A stretch of DNA of 64,000 nt from Sabellastarte sp. h YS-2021 (lineage: Eukaryota; Annelida; Polychaeta; Sabellida; Sabellidae). A model generated the notes under the pieces. That model was not told the origin of the DNA. It worked only from the letters and a program-made list of their open reading frames with translations, and did not search any database. The stretch's first letter is position 1. Each line of letters opens with the position of its first letter. The position numbers and the translations under genes are program-made. Where the stretch lies: the NCBI GenBank assembly GCA_964017235.1, contig OZ024928.1:2294001-2358000 (forward strand). Direction: 5' to 3'. Positions 43,301 to 46,018 of the stretch are shown here, in pieces.

Positions 43301-45927
43301 AAGGTTTCTTATTATAGTTCCTCAGTTCATAATTCTAAAGTTCATTTCAACCACCATTGCTCATATGATGCTCCAAAACTTTGGAATGATTTGCCACTGG
43401 AAATTCAAATTGCTTAAAATTACTCTTTCATGTTTCAAATGGTGACTAAAAAGCCACGTGCTTCAGAAGTCTCTCCCTTCCTAGTTCTTGACTACCGAAG
43501 ACCGATGGTCTCCTTGGCTAGGACCCATAACATGTTTCATGACTTTTGATTTATATCTCAACTTTTGGTTGGGGTGCCTACAGAAATTAAGCACTTGGAT
43601 ACCTGATACCTGATTAATGATGTGGGTCTTGTCTTGGAACATATTGGATCAGCCTGGCACTTAAAGACTTTAAAGAGTATTCATATTGAGTGTATTGAAC
43701 TAGATTTATTTTGGTGTTCACAGGATTTTAGTGCTGCACATGTACACATGTTTTTCATATTACAGAATAACATATATCTGTTGAAATGCAATTCTAAACT
43801 CTCTCTGTAAGCATTCAAGCCTTACATATTAAGTTACCAAAGTGGGTACATTTTTATAGCTTTTTTTAACATTTTACAGCACATTTTCATAGGCCTCATG
43901 ATTATAAACAAAATTAAATTAAATCTAACCATTAATACTGTGGTTTCACATAGAAATACATTCAATTATACATAAAACAAGCAAAGGAATTTATGAATTT
44001 ATGTTTGGCTTATCAATTTTACACAAGGAAACAGTAACCTTTTGAAAGCACCATTGAAATGTAAAACTGCAAAGCTTGCATCATTCATCCCTATGGGTTA
44101 GGGTTTGACAGTTTTTTGTATATCTTGTCAGACGATTTTGTATATCTTAATTTTGGATAATTTGGGTTGCACGAAGATTTACCACCAAGCCAGGCAGTAT
44201 TTGTTTTCTATCTTTGAAGCACTGAAACTAGTTTTACAAGCAAACTGATTTTAAACCTACATATTTTATACCAAAGCATAGACAAATCGGCCCTTGGCCA
44301 AATCGGCCCCTGTCAAATCGGCCCCAAAAATAAAATACCCAAGTCAAGTCGGCCCCCAGGAAAATATACCTTAGTCAAATCAGCCCCCTGGAAATTACTG
44401 TCCTCTCAAAGAGAATATGTTAAACATATGGCAAAAATCACAATCTAAGAAAAATATGATCTAATTTATACTGTTATAGCACTTAATCCCTTTGTTAGCC
44501 TGGCCTTCCAGGCTGTCTGAATCATGATGCAAACAGGAAAATATTTTTTCCATAATGCATTCTGTATTTAGAGACCTTTCTAGTCTGTTCTCCTCAGCAA
44601 GCTAGGCTAAGTAAGTGTATGAGAACATTATGAAAAGTACTTATAATGCAGTCAAACAGTTGTGTCTATATTATATGTACAAACGCCTGTGGCAAGGCTA
44701 TCCCTTTGTAACCAATTGCATTTTAATAAATCTAACATAATTAAGTGAGTAAAGGACAGAAGATAAAGGGTATTGATTACAGCATCCAAAAATGTTATAT
44801 ATAAGTTAATTTCACTTTTGCTAAATATCACTGAAGAAGCTATCACCTTTGACATAATGTGATTATCTAATTACACTTATAATTATTCTAACACAAACCA
44901 GTGTCTAAATCACATAAGTTAAAAAAACATGATGAAACATCCAAACATCTTTGATATATGTTAATCACACTTTGTAATTATAACTTTAGTGGTTGTCACC
45001 CTTATGACACAAATATAACATGATCATAAGGAATTATCTGCAATTATTTGTTATTTATAACCTAATACATGTTCACCTGACCTACTGTGCATACTAAATA
45101 TCTGTCAGTTTTAGAGTCTGTCATATGATGGAGATTAAGTGCTGTAAAAGTACTCTTATTGCATTACATGTTATTGATTTTTAGTCCAGGACCGAGTTTT
45201 TAGAGGGCCAATTTGCCGAGGTCCGATTTGGCAAAGGGCCCAATTGTCCAGTTCCTTTTTATGCGGATATCCACCAGTAAACCAATACAAAACACTTTAT
45301 AGGAGAAATCATTAAAATAAAACATTTGGAGAACAAGATATCAACATCAGGCCAGAAATTAAAAGAGGTTCTGGTAATTTTAACTGAAGTTCTATTGTCT
45401 ATGCTGACTGTATCTGCCAATCACATGAAAGTTGGAGAATTGTCTTGCATAGGGCTGTAACATTGTCAGTGCTTATAACAGGAATGCTACAATTACATAT
45501 ACGAAAAATATATGTCATGAATGAAGATGACAATATATTTCAGTTCATAGTCAAGTTTGAGTGTATGATTATAATCACCGATTGCTTCACAAAATATCTT
45601 CCACAGTGCATATGAGAGAAACCATCTGATGAATTAGTTACAATTCCATGAATTAAATTTACTAAATAACAATAATTGAAAGAATCTTCTACCATACCCC
45701 ACCATAATTTGGCGTAAGCCTTAAATTCGCACATAAATTAAATAAAAGGATTAAACTCTGACAAATCAAGATGAATATATAAGGTGGGTCTGTGTTTACA
45801 AACCTTAAACAAAAACACGCAGAATATTATTATATTAAATACAAAATGTAATGAAAAATAAGCATTCAATACCTCCGTAACATTGGCTTAATATCCCCAA
45901 TAAAATAACCACCACAAAACAGGCCAT
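2094..45927 (-). CDS. Spliced gene: LU-CBM14-LU-CBM14-EGF(x10)-TM cell-surface protein, 813 aa
   Basis: Coding exons in transcript order: 45873-45927, 35791-35882, 33979-34065, 31807-31894, 30760-30960, 29910-30004, 29351-29452, 28911-29001, 27360-27566, 27004-27120, 25982-26092, 22404-22514, 21095-21205, 19436-19546, 18961-19077, 16554-16676, 15692-15805, 13372-13494, 6449-6574, 5334-5453, 2094-2233. All introns are GT-AG, phases match at every junction, and the sum is 2442 nt (813 codons plus stop). Domains: signal peptide 1-18, LU1 19-107, CBM14-1 108-174, LU2 175-270, CBM14-2 271-339, ten EGF domains 340-727, acidic linker about 728-747, transmembrane helix about 748-772, cytoplasmic tail 773-813. 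From family knowledge, CBM14 binds chitin, LU domains are disulfide-rich three-finger folds, and EGF arrays mediate extracellular contacts. A surface chitin-binding or adhesion role (cuticle, shell, gut lining or immunity) is inference. I recognise no named gene with this order. Extra exons in the 10-kb first intron or skipped EGF exons cannot be excluded. Confidence 0.88.
2234..5019 (-). other. Intron 20, left part
   Basis: No domain-coding exon, recognisable transposon or strong tandem repeat is visible. Short open frames here show no coding signal. Confidence 0.5.
5020..5227 (-). mobile_element. tRNA-derived SINE (family A), diverged, in intron 20
   Basis: On the minus strand the head reads TGGTGTAGCGGTTAGA (A-box-like), followed by GGTTCAAATTT (B-box-like), then a body that on the plus strand shares the words gaggaaaccag and gcatactg. 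The 3' part is diverged. Confidence 0.65.
5334..5453 (-). CDS. Exon 20: acidic linker and transmembrane helix
   Basis: Encodes D-F-L-A-Q-V, then a short acidic, threonine/serine-rich stretch ([10 protein letters not shown]), then [20 protein letters not shown]. Acceptor TATATTTCAG, donor GTAAGAAG; phase 1-1. Joined to exon 21 the hydrophobic run continues V-F-F-L-L and stops at R-K-P-K-R-K, a classic stop-transfer signal. Confidence 0.88.
5454..6448 (-). other. Intron 19
   Basis: AT-rich, with no repeat family recognised and no extra EGF motif on the minus strand. Confidence 0.5.
6449..6574 (-). CDS. Exon 19: EGF domain 10 (membrane-proximal)
   Basis: [18 protein letters not shown], then [12 protein letters not shown] and E-Y-T-G-T-N-C-D-A. 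Six cysteines, intact C-x-D-x4-Y-x-C consensus, and a possible N-glycosylation site N-Q-T. Acceptor GTATTTAAG (weak pyrimidine tract), donor GTAGTATT; phase 1-1. It is the most diverged EGF of the array. Confidence 0.86.
7120..7790. repeat. Nested inverted repeats (foldback element) in intron 18
   Basis: Outer arms 7120-7256 and 7654-7790 are near-perfect reverse complements of 137 bp. Inside sits a second, perfect inverted repeat with 41-bp arms at 7255-7295 and 7302-7342 and a 6-base loop. No transposase is encoded. It may be a non-autonomous foldback transposon. Confidence 0.85.
7860..9990 (-). mobile_element. L1/Tx1-type LINE, 5'-truncated, decayed
   Basis: Minus-strand frames give a reverse transcriptase: [12 protein letters not shown], then [25 protein letters not shown] (usually R-Q-G-D-P), and the catalytic F-A-D-D-T-T. 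The 8923-9867 frame (314 aa) covers palm and thumb. 8323-8802 continues the C-terminal region. Near 8220-8330 a zinc-knuckle-like [11 protein letters not shown] and C-R-L-C appear. A frameshift lies in an A run near 9948. No 5' ORF or endonuclease is seen. Inactive; the ends are estimates. Confidence 0.8.
9985..12200 (+). mobile_element. CR1/L2-type LINE, decayed, with endonuclease end, RT pieces and 3' end
   Basis: Plus-strand frames, broken by stops, give [12 protein letters not shown] (C-terminal endonuclease motif), [11 protein letters not shown] (RT motif A), [13 protein letters not shown], and [17 protein letters not shown] near the 3' end. It ends in a TTATTATT-type tail. The left edge of the 3-kb tandem duplication falls inside it at 11587. 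Confidence 0.78.
12686..12713 (-). pseudogene. Relic of a deleted EGF exon (copy A counterpart of EGF domain 8)
   Basis: These bases match 15702-15729 inside the EGF8 exon. Compared with copy B, a deletion of about 16 bp removed the donor and the end of the coding part. A second deletion of about 169 bp, bounded in copy B by the 6-mer gcacaa at both ends, removed the rest and the acceptor. No splice site remains, so it cannot be used. Flanking sequence on both sides aligns well with copy B. Confidence 0.85.
12690..13030 (-). mobile_element. SINE family C, copy A
   Basis: Contains gaatgaccacctatcaatg, tagcctgccactgggga, and a minus-strand B-box-like sequence at the right end (tgggattgaatccag on plus). 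Copy B is at 15890-16205 and a third copy, with a full tRNA-like head, is at 42330-42600. Confidence 0.6.
13372..13494 (-). CDS. Exon 18: EGF domain 9 (copy A of the 3-kb duplication)
   Basis: Near-identical twin of EGF7: [13 protein letters not shown], ending G-Y-S-G-D-N-C-Q-T. Acceptor CAATTTCAG, donor GTATGTTC; phase 1-1. The low divergence, with the base changes split between silent and one conservative replacement, fits a recent duplication with both exons still used. Confidence 0.88.
13546..13749 (+). mobile_element. CR1/L2-type LINE 3' end inserted in copy A only, with 7-bp target duplication
   Basis: 13553-13742 matches the 3' end of the LINE at 54900-55090 (catatccaccctaa, gcgctataaaagtgctatta). 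It is flanked by attacca at 13546-13552 and 13743-13749. Copy B at this place reads straight through (ttattaccagtggac), so the insertion came after the tandem duplication. Confidence 0.82.
13835..13995 (-). mobile_element. SINE family C, short diverged copy (copy A)
   Basis: Shares cctgccactgga-tacaggacca and the minus-strand head (ccactaggccacagtggcag on plus). The duplicate is at 16840-16995 in copy B. Confidence 0.55.
14576..15190 (+). mobile_element. CR1/L2-type LINE 3' fragment (copy made by the tandem duplication)
   Basis: Duplicate of 11587-12200 with the same [15 protein letters not shown] frame and a TATTATTAG-type tail. It moved here as part of the 3-kb duplication rather than by its own insertion. 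Confidence 0.8.
15692..15805 (-). CDS. Exon 17: EGF domain 8 (copy B, the copy that survived)
   Basis: A 38-codon phase 1-1 exon: [14 protein letters not shown], then [23 protein letters not shown]. Acceptor CAATTCCAG, donor GTATATCA. The matching exon in copy A is reduced to a relic at 12686-12713, so this domain is now single-copy within the duplication. Confidence 0.88.
15890..16205 (-). mobile_element. SINE family C, copy B
   Basis: Duplicate of 12690-13030; the right end carries the B-box-like gggattgaatccag. In copy B a complete EGF8 exon lies beside it. Confidence 0.6.
16554..16676 (-). CDS. Exon 16: EGF domain 7 (copy B of the 3-kb duplication)
   Basis: [17 protein letters not shown], then [23 protein letters not shown]. 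It differs from EGF9 by one amino acid (V for A before the first cysteine) and only two bases in 123. It lacks the Asp of the hydroxylation consensus. Acceptor TATTTTAG, donor GTATGTTC; phase 1-1. Confidence 0.88.
16840..16995 (-). mobile_element. SINE family C, short diverged copy (copy B)
   Basis: Counterpart of 13835-13995, with an added short repeat of gcctgccacttttgcctgcc near its left end. Confidence 0.5.
17708..17885. mobile_element. Small MITE-like inverted repeat with CTTAGTC-type ends
   Basis: The left end tttacaaagactaaaccca and the right end tgggcttagtccttttgtgaaa are imperfect reverse complements, resembling the ends of the element at 129-689. Confidence 0.5.
17886..18960 (-). 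other. Intron 15, remaining part
   Basis: AT-rich intron sequence with no recognised element or exon. Confidence 0.45.
18961..19077 (-). CDS. Exon 15: EGF domain 6
   Basis: [15 protein letters not shown], then [12 protein letters not shown] and G-Y-T-G-N-N-C-Q-T. It combines the T-D-E-C start of EGF2-5 with the N-C-Q-T end of EGF7-9, so it bridges the two subgroups. Acceptor GGTTTTCCAG, donor GTACATGG; phase 1-1. Confidence 0.88.
19436..19546 (-). CDS. Exon 14: EGF domain 5
   Basis: [15 protein letters not shown], then [12 protein letters not shown] and G-F-K-G-T-D-C-G. It is a slightly more diverged member of the EGF2-5 subgroup. Acceptor TTCTTCACAG, donor GTGAGACT; phase 1-1. Confidence 0.88.
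19670..19935 (+). mobile_element. SINE family C copy with internal 38-bp duplication
   Basis: Carries the family words aaaatgaccacttaaaatgg and gaatgtcagtcactggag in plus orientation. The 38 bases at 19701-19738 are repeated exactly at 19739-19776. Confidence 0.6.
20380..20645 (+). mobile_element. CR1/L2-type LINE 3' end
   Basis: The plus frame gives [17 protein letters not shown], then S-F-R-K-K-L, the conserved C-terminal tail of CR1/L2 ORF2. It is followed by a gataagtgctataa-like tail. Confidence 0.7.
20646..21094 (-). other. Intron 13, remaining part
   Basis: No further exon or repeat recognised. Confidence 0.4.
21095..21205 (-). CDS. Exon 13: EGF domain 4
   Basis: [15 protein letters not shown], then [12 protein letters not shown] and G-Y-K-G-T-D-C-G. 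Six cysteines and an intact Asp-hydroxylation consensus. Acceptor TAATTACAG, donor GTATGGAT; phase 1-1. Confidence 0.88.
21825..21965 (-). mobile_element. tRNA-derived SINE (family B), diverged
   Basis: Minus strand: GGTTAGCAAGTTTG head, CACCTCTGTGTG, TTCGACTCCCACAAG (B-box region), then GACCCTGGCTGTTGAA, matching the copies at 33519 and 56315. Confidence 0.6.
22404..22514 (-). CDS. Exon 12: EGF domain 3
   Basis: [15 protein letters not shown], then [12 protein letters not shown] and G-Y-K-G-T-D-C-G. Same length and phases as EGF2, EGF4 and EGF5. Acceptor TTATGTGTAG, donor GTATGAAT. Similarity to the EGF4 copy continues into the flanking intron on the acceptor side. Confidence 0.88.
22515..24927 (-). 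other. Intron 11, left part
   Basis: AT-rich, about 2.4 kb, no exon found. A stretch around 23188-23475 holds repeated ttcactaa/ttcattaa-cctcctttа-like words and may be a decayed MITE. I see no clear termini. Confidence 0.4.
24928..25650. mobile_element. GC-rich inverted-repeat element in intron 11
   Basis: Ends are imperfect inverted repeats (gtgttccaccacacgactaa at left; ggattaag complement and tggtggaacaag at right). The interior is far more GC-rich than its surroundings, with many copies of ttagtcccag and ggcctcctg in both orientations and a 16-bp perfect palindrome atcaaacatgtttgat. No coding sequence. Confidence 0.6.
25680..25865. repeat. Palindrome-rich TTGGCC repeat
   Basis: Contains two copies of gcatggtcagcagattttg and several partly palindromic words (cattggcccaacattgg, acattgggccagcgttggcc). 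Non-coding. Confidence 0.5.
25982..26092 (-). CDS. Exon 11: EGF domain 2
   Basis: A 37-codon phase 1-1 exon: [15 protein letters not shown], then [12 protein letters not shown] and G-Y-K-G-T-D-C-G. It has a calcium-binding-type N-terminus (T-D-E-C) and a full C-x-D-x4-Y-x-C consensus. Acceptor ATCATAG, donor GTATGATT. It is nearly identical to EGF3-5 at the protein level. Confidence 0.88.
26545..26885. mobile_element. Diverged copy of the MITE at 32483
   Basis: Shares cacactacaggc near the left end and accaaa-gacgaccaagt inside, with a weak inverted acactacag at the other end. Short open frames here are not coding. Confidence 0.45.
27004..27120 (-). CDS. Exon 10: EGF domain 1
   Basis: Encodes [13 protein letters not shown], then [16 protein letters not shown]. 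All six EGF cysteines are present in standard spacing. The Asp/Asn at the hydroxylation position (C-x-[DN]-x4-[FY]-x-C) is replaced by Ala (C-E-A-D). Acceptor ATTTTAG, donor GTGAGT; phase 1-1. Confidence 0.87.
27360..27566 (-). CDS. Exon 9: CBM14 chitin-binding domain 2
   Basis: A 69-codon phase 1-1 exon with eight cysteines in the same order as exon 5: [33 protein letters not shown] and S-T-C-P-A-G-N. It keeps the C-x-x-G...LxWD core but lacks the C-D-W-P of domain 1 (A-C-V-A instead), so its sugar-binding face may differ. Acceptor CATGTTTCAG, donor GTGAGTG. Confidence 0.87.
27567..28569 (-). other. Intron 8, right part of the CBM14-2/LU2 interval
   Basis: No exon or known repeat. Open frames of about 65-105 codons lack domain or splice support. 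Confidence 0.4.
28570..28680. mobile_element. Very short foldback MITE
   Basis: attcaacaaaggtcttag at left and ggacctttggtgaatat at right are inverted repeats around a TATATATA core. Confidence 0.45.
28911..29001 (-). CDS. Exon 8: LU domain 2, C-terminal part
   Basis: Encodes D-S-R-C-P-P-S-N to [10 protein letters not shown], ending with the LU closing signature CC-x(4)-CN. Acceptor TGCTTTTCAG, strong donor GTAAGTAT; phase 0 in, 1 out, as in exon 4. Confidence 0.88.
29351..29452 (-). CDS. Exon 7: LU domain 2, middle part
   Basis: A 34-codon phase 0-0 exon starting G-G-C-Q-T-R-V and containing [12 protein letters not shown], so it parallels exon 3 with five extra residues (A-T-N-S and one internal). 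Acceptor CCAAG, donor GTAAGTCT. The exon start falls in a run of six G, so the acceptor is set by phase and by the match to exon 3. Confidence 0.85.
29910..30004 (-). CDS. Exon 6: LU domain 2, first part
   Basis: Starts P-E-P-F-K-C-W-T-C and ends C-N-S-G-D-T, like exon 2. Acceptor TTTGATTTCAG, donor GTAAATAC; phase 1 in, 0 out. Protein and phase match exon 2 closely, evidence of an exon-level duplication. Confidence 0.88.
30005..30759 (-). other. Intron 5
   Basis: No exon or repeat family recognised. Confidence 0.45.
30760..30960 (-). CDS. Exon 5: CBM14 (peritrophin-A type) chitin-binding domain 1
   Basis: A 67-codon phase 1-1 exon holding a complete domain: [21 protein letters not shown], then [19 protein letters not shown]. 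The C-x-x-G-L-x-W-[ND] core followed by C-D-W-P matches CBM14 well, including the aromatic positions that contact chitin in known members. It has eight cysteines, two more than the minimal six. Acceptor TTTATTTCAG, donor GTAAGTGG. Confidence 0.88.
31363..31403. repeat. Homopolymer: 32 C then A run
   Basis: 32 consecutive C residues followed by 9 A in intron 4. The count may be unreliable because of sequencing. Confidence 0.9.
31559..31638 (-). other. Possible cryptic or alternative exon (80 nt)
   Basis: Strong acceptor (GTTCTTTTTCAG) and strong donor (GTAAGTTA) bound 80 bases open in the frame that would follow exon 4. Including it would shift the frame of exon 5, so it would act as a poison exon. 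It encodes no recognised domain. Chance is quite possible. Confidence 0.2.
31807..31894 (-). CDS. Exon 4: LU domain 1, C-terminal part
   Basis: Encodes V-Q-A-C-E-N-G through [10 protein letters not shown]. The CC-x(4)-CN ending is the family signature that closes LU domains. Phase 0 in, phase 1 out; donor GTGAGG. The domain carries 12 cysteines, two more than the usual ten, in the same spacing pattern as LU2. Confidence 0.88.
32483..32977. mobile_element. MITE-like element, 495 bp, 20-bp terminal inverted repeats
   Basis: The left end taatgcccctttcacacta and right end tagtgtgaaaggggtatta are near-perfect reverse complements. No transposase frame. Lies in intron 3. Confidence 0.75.
32978..33518 (-). 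other. Intron 3, middle part
   Basis: Nothing recognised. Confidence 0.4.
33519..33675 (+). mobile_element. tRNA-derived SINE (family B)
   Basis: A-box-like tggcctagtggttggc and B-box-like gggttcacctccc lie at tRNA-like spacing, followed by the body words cctgtcccaatatgaccctg and aaaaccccaactttga. Confidence 0.75.
33979..34065 (-). CDS. Exon 3: LU domain 1, middle part
   Basis: A phase 0-0 exon of 29 codons reading G-G-C-Q-T-E-V, then lysine-rich residues with three more cysteines, ending S-V-C-Q-S-E. The acceptor is ATAAAG and the donor GTAAGTAG. The pyrimidine tract before the acceptor is weak, but the counterpart exon 7 starts at the same residue and also has a weak tract, which supports the call. 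Confidence 0.85.
34075..34745. repeat. AT-rich minisatellite, split by a SINE
   Basis: Irregular tandem units of about 35-40 bp with the words cacacttatacataaacata and acaatataataa run through 34075-34343 and resume at 34584-34745. Confidence 0.7.
34344..34580 (-). mobile_element. tRNA-derived SINE (family A) inside the minisatellite
   Basis: Minus-strand head GGGAGCCACAGTGGCAGAGTGG, B-box region GAATTCGAATCCCAGC, body with gaccaacggcaagcaact (plus), and tail tttatttatttggg (plus). Confidence 0.78.
34746..35790 (-). other. Intron 2, right part
   Basis: No exon or recognised repeat. Confidence 0.4.
35791..35882 (-). CDS. Exon 2: LU domain 1, first part
   Basis: Encodes the start of a Ly6/uPAR domain: K-C-W-T-C at the front, then [15 protein letters not shown] at the end. 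Acceptor CTCTTCAG, donor GTAAGTAT. It enters in phase 1 and leaves in phase 0, exactly as exon 6, its LU2 counterpart. The closing motif C-N-S-G-D-T is identical in both copies. Confidence 0.88.
36284..37091 (+). mobile_element. L1/Tx1-type LINE 3' end, 5'-truncated, with about 16-bp target duplication
   Basis: Plus frames give [14 protein letters not shown], then [16 protein letters not shown], the zinc-knuckle end of ORF2. A 3' UTR and a poly-A run end near 37079. aaaattaatgctacaa occurs at 36284-36299 and again at about 37076-37091. Lies in intron 1. Confidence 0.82.
37092..37984 (-). other. Intron 1 segment
   Basis: No recognised features. Confidence 0.4.
37985..38175 (+). mobile_element. 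tRNA-derived SINE (family A)
   Basis: Head ccaatgtggcacagtagtaa, B-box region agtttgaatcccag, body ggtcggcagtttatagtgca. Confidence 0.75.
38188..38425 (+). mobile_element. tRNA-derived SINE (family A), well preserved
   Basis: A-box-like tggcagagtggtaaca and B-box-like gggttcggttcccgg match Pol III box spacing. Body ggtcggcagtttacagtaca; tail (aaat)n. Best-preserved copy in the window. Confidence 0.82.
38601..38785 (-). mobile_element. tRNA-derived SINE (family A), truncated
   Basis: Plus-strand words gtcatatcacgactggtag, cagaggaaaccagtacata and, at the head end, ttaccactgccactgtagcc. Confidence 0.75.
39246..39494 (-). mobile_element. tRNA-derived SINE (family A) abutting a poly-C run
   Basis: Full-length tail-to-head on the minus strand; head ccactgcgccaccattgccc on plus. 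The head end runs into 17 C, probably expansion of the terminal GGGG of the SINE. Confidence 0.78.
39495..41718 (-). other. Intron 1 segment
   Basis: About 2.2 kb of AT-rich sequence. An 88-codon open frame at 40490-40756 (+) has no domain support. Confidence 0.4.
41829..42087 (-). mobile_element. tRNA-derived SINE (family A) with target duplication
   Basis: SINE at about 41841-42075 flanked by cacgctcccgtt (41829-41840) and catgctcccgtt (about 42076-42087). Head ccactgcgccaccgtggcc on plus. Confidence 0.8.
42330..42600 (-). mobile_element. SINE family C with intact tRNA-like head
   Basis: Minus strand: TGGCCCAGCGGATAACACAC (A-box) and GGATTCAAACCCAGG (B-box), then the family C body. Shows that family C is also tRNA-derived. 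Confidence 0.72.
42618..42835 (-). mobile_element. tRNA-derived SINE (family A), diverged
   Basis: Plus words tttaacaggttataatgggt, gaaaccagtacatac, aaggtcaggtccatggttc; the head is degraded. Confidence 0.6.
43310..43620 (+). mobile_element. CR1/L2-type LINE 3' end
   Basis: Plus frame [14 protein letters not shown], the conserved C-terminal block of CR1/L2 ORF2, followed by attaagcacttgg-type 3' UTR and a short repeated tail (gatacctgatacctgatt). Confidence 0.72.
44283..44400. repeat. Clustered caaatcggccc words
   Basis: At least five close copies of [ca]aaatc[ag]gcccc with variable spacers. Similar clusters at 36170-36240, 41720-41830 and 45185-45245. Confidence 0.6.
45110..45180 (+). mobile_element. 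LINE (CR1/L2-type) tail fragment
   Basis: agagtctgtcatatgatgga and gattaagtgctgtaaaagta match the 3' tails at 13553-13742 and 55040-55090. Confidence 0.55.
45873..45927 (-). CDS. Exon 1: start codon and signal peptide
   Basis: The ATG lies in a good context (AAAACATGG, A at -3 and G at +4). It encodes M-A-C-F, a run of hydrophobic residues (VVVILLGIL), then SQCYG, a typical cleavable signal peptide of 18 residues. The donor follows as TACGGAG|GTATTG, phase 1. The split codon joins exon 2 as GAT (Asp), giving mature protein starting near D-A-S-K-C-W-T-C. No other in-frame ATG lies nearer to the LU exons with such a leader. Confidence 0.85.
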
Positions 45928-46010
45928 GTTTTAGTTCCCAGACTATTTGTTGATTGCCATATCTAACTACTCAACTTTAAGTTATATTCCTGATAATATG
46001 ACATGATATA

Positions 46011-46018
46011 TATTTATA
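46011..46018 (-). promoter_or_regulatory. Candidate TATA box of the multidomain gene
   Basis: Read on the minus strand this is TATAAATA, continuing into ATATATC, 84-91 bases upstream of the start codon at 45927. A TATA box normally sits about 25-30 bases before the start site, which predicts transcription from near 45985 and a 5' UTR of about 55-60 nt. The background is AT-rich, so chance is possible, but the spacing to a well-supported start codon favours it. Confidence 0.4.
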
